Source: JAABQG01 sp963726365 (GTDB lineage Bacteria > Pseudomonadota > Gammaproteobacteria > Burkholderiales > Burkholderiaceae_C). Taken from it: a DNA stretch of 64,000 nt. Location of the stretch: positions 372,001 through 436,000 of the forward strand of contig CAVSCI010000003.1 in assembly GCA_963726365.1 (NCBI GenBank), given 5' to 3'. Below the pieces are notes generated by a model. It did not search any database. It saw only the letters and a list, made by a program, of their open reading frames with translations, and had not been told where the DNA came from. Position 1 is the first letter of the stretch. Every line of letters begins with the position of its first letter. Positions 47,631 through 56,606 of this stretch are shown piece by piece. A program made the translations under genes and the position numbers.

Positions 47631-48128
47631 TCAAGGGGCAGACGTGATCAGCCGTGTGCCGGCGAGAGCATCATGCCAGAACTGCTGTTCGGGGTGAAAG
47701 CGGCTCAGTATGGCCCAGACGGCCACCCAGCCCAGAATGATGACGACCGACTCCCCTCCGGTCAGGCTGAAGGGTGCCAACGCAGCCAGGGGCGGCAAAA
47801 ACCAGAGCCAGCTCAGGAGGTAGCGCGCAAAAGCGCGCGGCTGTGTGACAGGCTGGCCGTTTCGATCCACCAGGCGGATATTCCAGGTCTTCATGGCCAG
47901 GGTTTGCCCCCGGGACCAGAACCAGGTGAAATAAATGCCGAAGACCACGAACAGGAAAGCCTGCAGGGGATGCCGGTTGTCGAGCGCGTGCCGGGTCTGG
48001 CTGAGTGTGCTGAAAAGATAGCCTGCAATGAAGACCACGCCAAACATGAGCATGCCTTCGTACATCCAGCAGGCCATCCGTCGAATCAGGCCGGGGGCGA
48101 CGAGGGGCGGGACAGGAGGCTGGCTCAT
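47631..48128 (-). CDS. RDD family membrane protein
   Basis: 165 residues from MSQPPVPPLVAPGLIRRMAC at 48128. The RDD signature is ARRM-like LIRRMACWMYEGMLMF at the start, then three helices (VVFIAGYLFSTL, LFVVFGIYFTWFW, SWLWFLPPLAALAPF). GQTLAMKTWNIRLVD is a typical loop. Function unknown; possibly ion transport. It lies after the DUF3106 gene. Confidence 0.85.
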   Translation of the reverse strand: MSQPPVPPLVAPGLIRRMACWMYEGMLMFGVVFIAGYLFSTLSQTRHALDNRHPLQAFLFVVFGIYFTWFWSRGQTLAMKTWNIRLVDRNGQPVTQPRAFARYLLSWLWFLPPLAALAPFSLTGGESVVIILGWVAVWAILSRFHPEQQFWHDALAGTRLITSAP

Positions 48129-48198
48129 GTTTGGCTGTAAGGCCTGGACGAGGCCGTCGGCGCGCTCATTCTTTGGATTGAAGCCAGACCCGGCCGCG

Positions 48199-48888
48199 TC
48201 ACGGGGAACTGGCAGGTTTGCGGGGCAGCAAGGTGTTCTGATCCAGTTGCTTGGTTCCACTCGCCATCCCGGAGGCGCCGCTACGGGGTGGCTTCGCATT
48301 GACCGGTGTGGCAAGCTTTTGCGGTGGAACAGGCTTGACGGCGGTTGCGGCGCCGGGTGGCCGGGGCGTTGCGCTGGCCGCCAGTTTGTTCTTTTCCTCC
48401 GGGGTCAGAGCTTGATAAGCCTCCCACTTTGCGCGCTTTTCGTCAGGTGGAACCTTGGTGGTTTCAGCAAAATTCAGGCGCGCCTGCGTGCGTTGCTTGG
48501 GGCTCAATGCCACCCATTCGCTCATCCGGCTATGAAGTTTGGCTTGTTCGGTCGGCGACAGGGTGTTGAAATTCTTCGAGATGGCGAGCCATTTCCGCTT
48601 TTGAGCCTCGTCAATGCTGTTCCAGTTCGCTGCCAGTGGCTTCAGGGCCTTTTGCTCTGCTCCGGAGAGTTCGCCCCAGGCCTTCGTCGGCAAGGGTTGC
48701 GGACTGCCGGCACGCTGCGCGGGTGAACTTGCCGCCACGGCGGTCTTGGGCGCCGGCGGCGCGCTTGAGGCTGGCGCGGGTTGGGCCCACGCGTCGGGAA
48801 CGGTTCCCGACACGGTCGCAACAGCGCCCAGCAATAACCTTGCGCAAAATGACGCAGTGTTCATCGGTCTTTGCCGTCCCTGCGTCAC
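48199..48888 (-). CDS. Exported DUF3106 protein
   Basis: 229 residues from GTG 48888 (overlaps the upstream stop by 4 nt) or 221 from ATG 48864. Signal peptide (FCARLLLGAVATVSGTVPDAWA), Pro/Ala-rich linker, then DUF3106 Trp-containing repeats: WGELSGAEQKALKPLAANWNSI, KRKWLAISKNFNTLSPTEQ, WVALSPKQRTQARLNFAE. The tail is basic and proline-rich. Function unknown. It is part of the sigma factor-DUF3619-DUF3106 operon. Confidence 0.85.
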   Translation of the reverse strand: MTQGRQRPMNTASFCARLLLGAVATVSGTVPDAWAQPAPASSAPPAPKTAVAASSPAQRAGSPQPLPTKAWGELSGAEQKALKPLAANWNSIDEAQKRKWLAISKNFNTLSPTEQAKLHSRMSEWVALSPKQRTQARLNFAETTKVPPDEKRAKWEAYQALTPEEKNKLAASATPRPPGAATAVKPVPPQKLATPVNAKPPRSGASGMASGTKQLDQNTLLPRKPASSP

Positions 48889-49337
48889 TCGGGCGCGGAA
48901 TGGTGGCCGGCCGATTTGAGGAACTGAATGAAACCGGAGTCGGTGTAGGCAGCGGGCGGCAGATCGTCTGTCAGCAGGGCGGCATCGACTTCGGCAACTT
49001 CGTTCGCACGGTCGTCATTCTGGATCACATTGATCGCGACCAACCCGACAACTAGCGTCACCAAGGGCAACGCCGAGGCCAGGCGGCTCCAAAGGTTCCA
49101 GCCCTCGTCGCCGAATGAAAGCGTTGCCGTGCTTCCGTTACTCGACGCGTTCGATACAAGTCGCGCCCGGGTAACGCGGGCCACCTTGCGGTGGGAAACG
49201 GCCTGCAGTCGGGCGACGCGCAGACGTTCAGAGAGATCATGCGGCAACTCCTGCGCACCCGCTGAAAGACGGGCGGCCAGCTTCAGCGCATAGCGATCCT
49301 GAAGGATTTCAGCGTGATGTTGGAGCGAATGAGTCAT
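48885..49337 (-). CDS. DUF3619 membrane protein (anti-sigma-like position)
   Basis: 150 residues. The N-terminal helical part (MTHSLQHHAEILQDRYALKLAARLSAGA as a cytoplasmic segment) is followed by one membrane helix (LASALPLVTLVVGLVAINVI) and a short periplasmic tail with FIQFLKSAG. The single-helix layout and location directly after a sigma factor gene (4-nt overlap) suggest an anti-sigma or partner protein. That role is inferred. Confidence 0.82.
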   Translation of the reverse strand: MTHSLQHHAEILQDRYALKLAARLSAGAQELPHDLSERLRVARLQAVSHRKVARVTRARLVSNASSNGSTATLSFGDEGWNLWSRLASALPLVTLVVGLVAINVIQNDDRANEVAEVDAALLTDDLPPAAYTDSGFIQFLKSAGHHSAPE

Positions 49338-49900
49338 GGTTGTATCCCTTTTGCCATCAGCGCCTTGCTGAGGGCTTGAACCGCACGCGAGCAGTGTGTC
49401 TTGACACTGCCTTCCGAGCAGCCCATGGCAGCCGCGGTCTCCGCGACGTCCATCTCCTCCCAGTAACGCATCAGGAAGGCTTCGCGTTGACGCGCCGGCA
49501 ATTCCTTTATTTCAGCCTCGATTTCATGAAAAATCTGCGTGCGACGGGTGCTGTCTTCCGCGCTCTCGACTTGCTGCGAGTCTTCAGCTCCTGAAAAAGT
49601 TTCCAGAAGGTCGAAATCTCCTTCCTCCGAGGCGGACTCAAAATCGCTCATGTTGGAAAAAAGCGCGTTCCGGGTCTTCTGGCGTCGAAACCAGTCCAGT
49701 GTGCAATTGGATAGGATGCGCTGAAAAAGCATGGGCAATTCCGCCACAGGCTTGTCGCCGTAGTGTTCGGCCAGCTTCATCATGCTGTCCTGAACAATGT
49801 CCAGCGCGGCTTCCTCGTTGCGAACGTGGTACACCGACCGCTTGAATGCACGCTTTTCGACGCTCTTGAGGAAGTCGTTGAGTTCTTGTTCGGTGGCCAA
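49334..49900 (-). CDS. ECF-type RNA polymerase sigma factor
   Basis: 188 residues from TTG 49900 (MATEQELNDFLKSVEKRAFKR). Sigma2 region: NEEAALDIVQDSMMKLAEHYGDKPVAELPMLFQRILSNCTLDWFRRQK. Sigma4 region 2: LPARQREAFLMRYWEEMDVAETAAAMGCSEGSVKTHCSRAVQAL. An acidic linker (FESASEEGDFDLLETFSGAED) separates them. It overlaps the DUF3619 gene by 4 nt. Start choice is uncertain; a longer frame upstream has no homology. Confidence 0.9.
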   Translation of the reverse strand: MATEQELNDFLKSVEKRAFKRSVYHVRNEEAALDIVQDSMMKLAEHYGDKPVAELPMLFQRILSNCTLDWFRRQKTRNALFSNMSDFESASEEGDFDLLETFSGAEDSQQVESAEDSTRRTQIFHEIEAEIKELPARQREAFLMRYWEEMDVAETAAAMGCSEGSVKTHCSRAVQALSKALMAKGIQP

Positions 49901-50223
49901 GTGCGTTTCAGACCGTGGTGGCGAGTCGGCGATGAGATTCGTTGGTGAAGCGTCGAGTCTGAAGCGCGCGACTACGCAGGCTTCAGGCTCAGACCTGTTT
50001 TGTCGCGGATTATGGCACCGCAGGCTGAATTCCAGCAGCTTTTCACAATCAGTCATGTTGCAGTGCGATAATGCGACTTGCAAATCAAAAAGCAAACGGG
50101 TCACGGTCCGGCGGAGCAAGCAGCACGCCCATGTCCGTGGTCTCAAGTTCCGACGTAACTCCACAAGAGTCCATCGAAGGGGCACCCAAGGTTTTTCGTC
50201 AGAGAAATTCGCAAAGGTTGATC
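49901..50223. other. Divergent region between the sigma factor and ilvI
   Basis: 323 bases containing the promoters of both operons. A weak sigma-70-like pair (TTCACA 50042 and GATAAT 50067, 19-nt spacing) points toward ilvI. No leader peptide rich in branched-chain residues was found here. Confidence 0.45.
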
Positions 50224-52002
50224 ATGGAAATCTCAAAAGCTGAAATGGCATCCGCAGCCGCGGCATCTGCCGGTGCGCCCACCCAGGAACTCCGGGGTGC
50301 GGAAATCCTCGTCAAGGCCCTTCAGGCCGAGGGCGTCAAGTACGTCTGGGGCTACCCTGGCGGCGCCGTCCTCCACATCTACGACGCGTTCTACAAGCAG
50401 GACACCATCCAGCATGTGCTCGTGCGCCACGAACAGGCCGCCGTTCACGCAGCGGACGGTTACGCCCGGGCCACGGGCGATGTCGGCGTGGCCCTCGTCA
50501 CCTCGGGTCCCGGTGTGACCAATGCGGTCACCGGTATTGCCACGGCCTACATGGACAGCATCCCGATGGTGATCATCAGCGGGCAGGTTCCAACGGCGGC
50601 GATCGGACTGGATGCGTTCCAGGAGTGCGACACCGTCGGCATCACGCGCCCGATCGTCAAGCACAATTTCCTGGTCAAGGACGTGCGTCACATGGCCGAG
50701 GTCATGAAGAAGGCGTTCCATATCGCCCGAACCGGTCGTCCCGGCCCTGTGGTGGTGGATATCCCCAAGGATGTTTCCTTCAACAAGACCACCTACAACG
50801 GCTACCCTGAAACTGTGGAGATGCGCTCCTACAACCCCGTGCGCAAGGGGCACGGGGGCCAGATCCGCAAGGCACTGCAGCTGCTGATGGCAGCCAAGCG
50901 GCCCTATATCTATACCGGTGGTGGCGTGTTGCTGAGTAACGCGACACAGGAGTTGCGCACGCTGGTGGACATGCTGGGCTATCCCTGCACCAACACATTG
51001 ATGGGCCTTGGGGCCTATCCCGCATCCGACCGCAAGTTCCTGGGCATGCTGGGCATGCATGGCACCGTCGAAGCGAACAACGCCATGCAAAACTGCGATG
51101 TGTTGCTGGCGGTCGGGGCGCGATTCGATGACCGGGTGATCGGCAACCCGAAGCACTTCGCTCAGAACGAGCGCAAGATCATTCATGTCGACATTGATCC
51201 GTCGAGCATCTCCAAGCGCGTCCGGGTGGATGTGCCGATCGTCGGCGACGTCAAGGATGTCCTGACGGAATTGATCACAATGATCCGAGAGGGGGGCCTG
51301 AAGCCCGATACCAACGCGCTCGGCGCATGGTGGGACACGATTGAAGGCTGGCGCAAGCGGGATTGCCTCGCGTACGACCGCGGCAACAAGGACGTGATCA
51401 AGCCGCAGTACGTTGTTGAGACGCTCTGGAACATGACCAAGGACGCGGATACCTACATCACGTCGGACGTCGGGCAGCACCAGATGTGGGCCGCCCAGTA
51501 CTATCGCTTTGACCAGCCGCGGCGATGGATCAACTCAGGGGGGCTGGGCACGATGGGCGTTGGCATTCCCTATGCCATGGGCATCAAGCTGGCGCGCCCC
51601 GAAAGCGAAGTGTTCTGCGTCACCGGCGAAGGCTCGGTGCAGATGTGCATCCAGGAGTTGTCGACCTGCCTGCAATACAACACGCCGATCAAGATCGTTG
51701 CGCTGAACAACCGGTACCTGGGTATGGTGCGCCAGTGGCAGGAAATTGAATATTCCGGCCGCTACAGCCACAGTTACATGGACGCCTTGCCCAATTTTGT
51801 GAAGTTGGCCGAAGCTTATGGCCACGTGGGCATGCTTATCGAGCGTCCGCAGGATGTCGAAGGCGCATTGCGCGAAGCCCGCAAACTCAAGGACCGCACG
51901 GTGTTCATGGACTTCCGCACCGACCCGACCGAAAACGTGTTCCCGATGGTGAAAGCCGGCAAGGGCATCACGGAAATGCTGCTCGGGTCGGAAGATCTCT
52001 GA
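50224..52002 (+). CDS. ilvI: Acetolactate synthase, large subunit
   Basis: 592 residues from MEISKAEMASAAAASAGAPT at 50224. The TPP-binding N-domain has GYPGGAVLHIYDAF and the catalytic Glu in RHEQAAVHAADGYAR. The FAD/middle domain has RFDDRVIGN. The C-domain TPP-Mg motif reads GEGSVQMCIQEL ... NNRYLGMV, with Glu in place of the usual Asp of GDG. It makes acetolactate/acetohydroxybutyrate for Val, Leu and Ile synthesis. It forms an operon with ilvH and ilvC. Confidence 0.96.
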   Translation: MEISKAEMASAAAASAGAPTQELRGAEILVKALQAEGVKYVWGYPGGAVLHIYDAFYKQDTIQHVLVRHEQAAVHAADGYARATGDVGVALVTSGPGVTNAVTGIATAYMDSIPMVIISGQVPTAAIGLDAFQECDTVGITRPIVKHNFLVKDVRHMAEVMKKAFHIARTGRPGPVVVDIPKDVSFNKTTYNGYPETVEMRSYNPVRKGHGGQIRKALQLLMAAKRPYIYTGGGVLLSNATQELRTLVDMLGYPCTNTLMGLGAYPASDRKFLGMLGMHGTVEANNAMQNCDVLLAVGARFDDRVIGNPKHFAQNERKIIHVDIDPSSISKRVRVDVPIVGDVKDVLTELITMIREGGLKPDTNALGAWWDTIEGWRKRDCLAYDRGNKDVIKPQYVVETLWNMTKDADTYITSDVGQHQMWAAQYYRFDQPRRWINSGGLGTMGVGIPYAMGIKLARPESEVFCVTGEGSVQMCIQELSTCLQYNTPIKIVALNNRYLGMVRQWQEIEYSGRYSHSYMDALPNFVKLAEAYGHVGMLIERPQDVEGALREARKLKDRTVFMDFRTDPTENVFPMVKAGKGITEMLLGSEDL

Positions 52003-52138
52003 AAACCACCAGGGCGGGTGGTACCGTACGACGGCCCACCTTTTCCACCCCGATCAACCATTTATTGACGAATCTATTGCCCGCCAAGCCTGCGCATTAC
52101 CGTGCGCGGGGGAGGGCGGCGAAAAGAGGAAGCTCATC

Positions 52139-52630
52139 ATGAAACATATCATTGCAGTATTGCTGGAAAACGAACCGGGCGCGTTGTCCCGGGTGGTCGG
52201 CCTGTTTTCGGCCCGTGGCTACAACATCGAATCCCTGACGGTTGCGCCGACCGAGGACCCGAGCCTGTCGCGCATGACAATCCAGACCGCGGGATCCGAC
52301 GAGGTGATCGAGCAGATCACCAAACATTTGAACCGCCTGATCGAAGTGGTCAAGGTGGTCGATCTGACGGAGGGCGCCTACACCGAGCGCGAACTCATGA
52401 TGGTGAAGGTTCGTGCGGTGGGCAAGGAACGCGAGGAGATGAAACGCATGGCCGACATTTTCCGGGGTCGCGTCATTGATGTCACTGAGAAAAGCTACAC
52501 CATCGAACTCACTGGCGACCAGTCGAAGAACGATGCTTTTCTGGAAGCCATCGACCGCAGTGCCATCCTGGAGACTGTGCGCACGGGGTCCAGCGGAATT
52601 GGCCGGGGTGAGAGAATCCTGCGCGTCTGA
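52139..52630 (+). CDS. ilvH: Acetolactate synthase, small (regulatory) subunit
   Basis: 163 residues. The ACT domain starts MKHIIAVLLENEPGALSRVVGLFSARGYNIESL; the C-terminal ALS_ss domain has RELMMVKVRA and FRGRVIDVTEKSYTIELTG. It confers valine feedback inhibition on IlvI. Confidence 0.96.
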   Translation: MKHIIAVLLENEPGALSRVVGLFSARGYNIESLTVAPTEDPSLSRMTIQTAGSDEVIEQITKHLNRLIEVVKVVDLTEGAYTERELMMVKVRAVGKEREEMKRMADIFRGRVIDVTEKSYTIELTGDQSKNDAFLEAIDRSAILETVRTGSSGIGRGERILRV

Positions 52631-52655
52631 TTTTTTCTCAAGGTTCAGCCTTTGC

Positions 52656-52731
52656 CCGTTCGGGCTGTGCCTGTCGAATGCCCCGCTCACCCGGGGCGCC
52701 GGGAGCCCTTCGACAGGCTCGCGACGAACGG
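52656..52731. repeat. REP-like inverted repeat between ilvH and ilvC
   Basis: A 23-nt left arm (52656-52678) begins CCGTTCGGGC and ends CTGTCGAA. It pairs imperfectly with the right arm at 52709-52731, which begins TTCGACAGGCTC and ends ACGAACGG. A GC-rich 30-nt loop separates them. The TTCGACAGGCTC arm is a commonly seen proteobacterial intergenic palindrome. In the transcript it would form a strong hairpin between the two genes. Confidence 0.8.
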
Positions 52732-52762
52732 ATCTCTTCATCAAATCCACTGGAGCAACCCC

Positions 52763-53779
52763 ATGAAAGTTTTCTACGACAAAGACTGTGACCTGAGCCT
52801 GATCAAGGGCAAGACCGTCGCCATCATCGGCTATGGTTCGCAAGGCCATGCCCATGCGCAAAACCTCAACGACAGTGGTGTCAAGGTCGTTGTCGGCCTG
52901 CGCAAGGGCGGCGCCTCATGGGACAAGGTTGGCAAGGCCGGCCTGACCGTGCTGGAGGTCAACGACGCCGTCAAGGCCGCCGACGTGGTCATGATCTTGC
53001 TACCCGATGAGCAGATTGCGGATGTCTACCGGAACAACGTCGAGCCCCATATCAAGAAAGGCGCCTCGCTGGCGTTCGCCCACGGCTTCAACGTGCACTA
53101 CAACCAGGTCACGGCGCGCGCCGATCTGGACGTCTGGATGGTCGCGCCAAAGGCGCCTGGCCACACGGTGCGCAACACCTACACCCAGGGCGGTGGCGTG
53201 CCTCACCTCGTGGCAGTGCACCAGGACAAGTCTGGCAAGGCGCGCGACCTGGCGTTGAGCTACGCCATGGCCAATGGTGGCGGCAAGGCCGGCATCATTG
53301 AGACCAACTTCAAGGAAGAAACCGAGACCGACTTGTTCGGCGAGCAGGCCGTTCTTTGCGGTGGCGCGGTCGAACTGGTCAAGATGGGTTACGAGACCCT
53401 GGTCGAAGCAGGCTATGCACCAGAGATGGCCTACTTCGAGTGTCTGCACGAACTCAAACTCATCGTGGACCTGATCTATGAAGGCGGTATCGCCAACATG
53501 AACTACTCGATCTCGAACAACGCTGAATACGGTGAGTACGTGACGGGTCCCGAAGTCATCAACGCCCAGAGTCGCGAAGCCATGCGCAATGCGCTCAAAC
53601 GTATCCAGACCGGTGAGTATGCCAAGATGTTCATTCTGGAAGGCCGTACCGGCTACCCCAGCATGACGGCGCGCCGCCGGCTGACCGCCGAACACCAGAT
53701 TGAGGTGGTGGGCGCTCAATTGCGCGCGATGATGCCTTGGATTGCCAAGAACAAATTGGTGGACCAGACGCGCAACTGA
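52763..53779 (+). CDS. ilvC: Ketol-acid reductoisomerase
   Basis: 338 residues, class I length. MKVFYDKDCDLSLIKGKTVA leads into the NADPH fold IIGYGSQGHAHAQNL near residue 22. Metal ligands and catalytic residues sit in APKAPGHTVRN, ETDLFGEQAVLCGG, YFECLHELKLIVDLIYEGG and ISNNAEYGEYV. It converts acetolactate to dihydroxyisovalerate. A good terminator follows. Confidence 0.97.
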   Translation: MKVFYDKDCDLSLIKGKTVAIIGYGSQGHAHAQNLNDSGVKVVVGLRKGGASWDKVGKAGLTVLEVNDAVKAADVVMILLPDEQIADVYRNNVEPHIKKGASLAFAHGFNVHYNQVTARADLDVWMVAPKAPGHTVRNTYTQGGGVPHLVAVHQDKSGKARDLALSYAMANGGGKAGIIETNFKEETETDLFGEQAVLCGGAVELVKMGYETLVEAGYAPEMAYFECLHELKLIVDLIYEGGIANMNYSISNNAEYGEYVTGPEVINAQSREAMRNALKRIQTGEYAKMFILEGRTGYPSMTARRRLTAEHQIEVVGAQLRAMMPWIAKNKLVDQTRN

Positions 53780-53800
53780 CGTACTGCGGGTCGCGAACCC

Positions 53801-53834
53801 TGCCAAGGCCACTCCGGTGGCCTTGGCAGTTTTT
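53801..53834 (+). terminator. Rho-independent terminator of the ilvIHC operon
   Basis: TGCCAAGGCCAC-TCC-GTGGCCTTGGCA stem followed by GTTTTT, 22 nt past the ilvC stop. Confidence 0.92.
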
Positions 53835-53974
53835 GTGGATATCTCCCTGACTGGCTTACACTTGTATCGCTCGATTGGTCACGCCGAAATCATTGCGCTT
53901 GAAGTGTTTCCAACGTTTGTCGGGGAGCGTGGGCGCGGTCGGCGTCTTGTTCGGCCGGAATCCCCAAAGCGTTG

Positions 53975-54028
53975 GATGTAAATAAATTAATAGCGTCGTA
54001 CGACCATTCCACGCTGGAATTGGACCAA
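53975..54028 (-). repeat. Dispersed two-module repeat, copy I
   Basis: On the reverse strand: GGTCCAATT, core CCAGCGTGGAATGGTC (54017-54002), 7 nt, GCTATTAATTTATTTAC from 53994. It lies just upstream of pssA, so it may overlap the promoter or leader of that gene. Confidence 0.85.
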
Positions 54029-54032
54029 TAAT

Positions 54033-54848
54033 ATGCATGGCGAGACAAGAAATGACGTCGGTAGCCCAGAAGGCATGGTGATCCGAAAGCGGCGCAAGGG
54101 CATCTATATCCTGCCCAATCTCTTTACCCTTGCAGCCTTGTTTGGTGGTTTTTACGCCGTCGTCATGGCGATGAACGACCGGTTCGATCAAGCAGCTGTC
54201 GGAATTTTCTGCGCCATGGTGCTGGACAGTCTGGACGGTCGCGTTGCTCGCATGACCAATACGCAGAGTGCCTTTGGCGAACAGATGGATTCGCTTTCCG
54301 ACATGGTGTCTTTCGGCGCGGCGCCCGCATTGATTGCCTACGAATGGGCCCTCAAAGGGTTGGGGCGATGGGGATGGGTCGCGGCATTTGTATATTGCGC
54401 CTGCGCGGCCTTGCGTCTGGCACGTTTCAATGTCAATACCGCTGTGGTGGACAAGCGGTATTTTCAGGGGCTTCCTTCTCCTGCAGCCGCAGCCCTGGTT
54501 GCCGGTTTCATCTGGCTGATGACCGAGGCAGGGATAGAAGGGCCGGCCGTTGCCTGGCCCATGTTCGCCCTGGCGCTGTATGCGGGGTTGACGATGGTGA
54601 CGAACGTGCCGTTTTACAGCTTCAAGGACGTGCAGATGAAGAGAAGCGTGCCCTTTATCGTGATTGTCCTCATCGCGCTGGGTATCGCCGTGATCACGAT
54701 CCATCCTGCGGCCGTGCTGTTTGCCTTGTTCGTGGTTTACGGCATCAGCGGTTACCTGGTCTATGGCTGGCGCAAGGCCAAGGGCGTTCAGACCAGCGTC
54801 ATCAGCACGTCTACTGACGAGCCGGATGAACGCGGTCTGCACAAGTGA
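54033..54848 (+). CDS. pssA: CDP-diacylglycerol-serine O-phosphatidyltransferase
   Basis: 271 residues, integral membrane type II phosphatidylserine synthase. The CDP-alcohol phosphotransferase motif D-x2-DG-x2-AR-x8-G-x3-D-x3-D is DSLDGRVARMTN followed by FGEQMDSLSD near residue 68. About six to eight helices are seen (LFTLAALFGGFYAVVMAM, VPFIVIVLIALGIAVITI and others). It makes phosphatidylserine for phosphatidylethanolamine synthesis. It lies between ilvC and leuA. Confidence 0.95.
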   Translation: MHGETRNDVGSPEGMVIRKRRKGIYILPNLFTLAALFGGFYAVVMAMNDRFDQAAVGIFCAMVLDSLDGRVARMTNTQSAFGEQMDSLSDMVSFGAAPALIAYEWALKGLGRWGWVAAFVYCACAALRLARFNVNTAVVDKRYFQGLPSPAAAALVAGFIWLMTEAGIEGPAVAWPMFALALYAGLTMVTNVPFYSFKDVQMKRSVPFIVIVLIALGIAVITIHPAAVLFALFVVYGISGYLVYGWRKAKGVQTSVISTSTDEPDERGLHK

Positions 54849-54906
54849 TTTGAAATTCATGTGGGCCGGAATGTCGCAACATGGCAGGTTGTGCTAAAGT
54901 CTGACA

Positions 54907-54960
54907 ATGAAATCAGATTTGCTGGCACTACTGCTACACCTTAACGGGCGGAGACGGTAG
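54907..54960 (+). CDS. Leucine-rich leader peptide of leuA
   Basis: A 17-residue frame, MKSDLLALLLHLNGRRR, with six leucine codons (TTG CTG CTA CTG CTA CTT) in nine positions, 108 nt before leuA. It is followed by a terminator hairpin, so it has the form of a transcription attenuation leader: leucyl-tRNA shortage would stall the ribosome in the Leu run. Too short for ordinary gene calling; no obvious ribosome site beyond AAAGTCTGAC was found. Confidence 0.8.
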   Translation: MKSDLLALLLHLNGRRR

Positions 54961-54983
54961 CGCACGCGCACGATTTCCACAAC

Positions 54984-55020
54984 GGCCCGTATGCACCCGC
55001 AACGGGCCTTTTGTTTTGTG
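54984..55020 (+). terminator. Attenuator terminator in the leuA leader
   Basis: Stem GGCCCGT (54984-54990) / ACGGGCC (55002-55008) with an 11-nt loop, then TTTTGTTTTG. The leader peptide region carries another ACGGGC at 54944-54949 that could pair with the same 5' arm as an alternative structure. Confidence 0.78.
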
Positions 55021-55067
55021 CGTCCAGTTTTCCAGGTTGCGGGCTTCGATGAAACAGGAGTTATCAA

Positions 55068-56606
55068 ATGGCTGACAAATTGATCATTTTCGACACAACC
55101 TTGCGTGATGGCGAGCAATCTCCTGGCGCGTCCATGACGCGGGACGAAAAACTTCGCATCGCCCGTCAGCTTGAACGCCTGCGCGTCGATGTCATTGAGG
55201 CCGGTTTTGCCGCGAGTTCGAACGGTGATTTCGAGTGTGTCAAAGCCATTGCGGAGGTAATCAAGGATTCAACGATCTGTTCATTGGCACGCGCCAATGA
55301 CAGGGACATCTCCCGTGCTGCAGAGGCGTTAAAGCCGGCGAACTCGGGGCGCCTGCACCTGTTCCTCGCGACCAGTGCCCTGCACATGGAAAAGAAACTG
55401 CGCATGACCCCAGATCAGGTGTTTGAACAAGCGAAGCTGGCCACGCGCTTTGCGCGCAACCTGATGGACGACATCGAGTTCAGCCCTGAGGACGGCTACC
55501 GATCGGATCCGGATTTTCTGTGCCGCGTGCTTGAGGCCGTTATTGCAGAAGGTGCAACCACGATCAATGTCCCCGACACCGTTGGGTATGCCATTCCTGA
55601 GCTTTATGGGAACTTCATCAAGGACTTGCGCGAGCGCATTCCCAATTCCGACAAGGCCATCTGGTCGGTGCATTGCCACAATGACCTCGGCATGGCCGTT
55701 GCCAATTCCCTCGCCGGGGTAAAGATCGGTGGCGCCCGCCAAGTGGAGTGCACCATCAATGGTCTGGGAGAGCGCGCCGGCAATTGCTCCCTTGAGGAGG
55801 TGGTCATGGCCGTAAAGACGCGAAAGGACTACTTCAACCTCGAAGTAGGGATCGACACCAGGCATATCCTGGCGGCGAGCCGCATGGTCAGCCAGACCAC
55901 CGGCTTCGTGGTCCAGCCGAACAAGGCAGTTGTCGGCGCCAATGCGTTCGCGCATGCGTCTGGCATCCACCAGGACGGCGTTTTGAAGGCTCGCGATACG
56001 TATGAAATCATGCGGGCAGAGGATGTGGGCTGGACGGCCAACAAGATTGTCCTGGGCAAGCTGAGCGGCCGCAATGCCTTCAAGCAACGTCTCCAGGAAC
56101 TGGGGGTCAGCCTGGACAGCGAGTCTGAGATCAATACAGCATTTGCTCGTTTCAAGGAACTTGCTGATCGAAAAAGCGAGATCTTTGATGAGGATATTCT
56201 TGCGTTGGTCAGCGATGAAAGCGTGACGAACGAGAAGGAACAATACGGATTTGTGTCGCTCTCGCAACACAGCGAGACCGGTGAGCGCCCCCACGCGACC
56301 ATTGTCTTTACTGTCGAAGGCAAGGAGGTCAAAGGCGAGTCAGACGGCAACGGACCGGTCGATGCGTCTTTAAAGGCCATTGAAACCCATGTGAAAAGTG
56401 GCGCAGAGATGGTGCTCTATTCGGTCAACGCCATCAGCGGGTCAACCGAGAGTCAGGGGGAGGTGACGGTGCGCCTGCAGAACAGTGGCCGGGTTGTCAA
56501 CGGCGTCGGTGCAGATCCTGACATTGTGGTGGCTTCCGCCAAGGCTTATCTGCATGCTCTCAACAAGTTACAGAGTAAAGCTGACAGAGTAGCTGCCCAA
56601 GGCTAG
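55068..56606 (+). CDS. leuA: 2-isopropylmalate synthase
   Basis: 512 residues. The HMGL-like catalytic domain has FDTTLRDGEQSPGASM near residue 10, metal-binding HCHNDLGMAVANSL near 203, and the SQTTGFVVQPNKAVVGANAFAHASGIHQDG block. The C-terminal leucine-binding regulatory domain spans about 395-505 (TIVFTVEGKEVKGESDGNGPVDA). It condenses 2-ketoisovalerate with acetyl-CoA, the first leucine-specific step. Likely controlled by the leader attenuator and by leucine feedback. Confidence 0.97.
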   Translation: MADKLIIFDTTLRDGEQSPGASMTRDEKLRIARQLERLRVDVIEAGFAASSNGDFECVKAIAEVIKDSTICSLARANDRDISRAAEALKPANSGRLHLFLATSALHMEKKLRMTPDQVFEQAKLATRFARNLMDDIEFSPEDGYRSDPDFLCRVLEAVIAEGATTINVPDTVGYAIPELYGNFIKDLRERIPNSDKAIWSVHCHNDLGMAVANSLAGVKIGGARQVECTINGLGERAGNCSLEEVVMAVKTRKDYFNLEVGIDTRHILAASRMVSQTTGFVVQPNKAVVGANAFAHASGIHQDGVLKARDTYEIMRAEDVGWTANKIVLGKLSGRNAFKQRLQELGVSLDSESEINTAFARFKELADRKSEIFDEDILALVSDESVTNEKEQYGFVSLSQHSETGERPHATIVFTVEGKEVKGESDGNGPVDASLKAIETHVKSGAEMVLYSVNAISGSTESQGEVTVRLQNSGRVVNGVGADPDIVVASAKAYLHALNKLQSKADRVAAQG

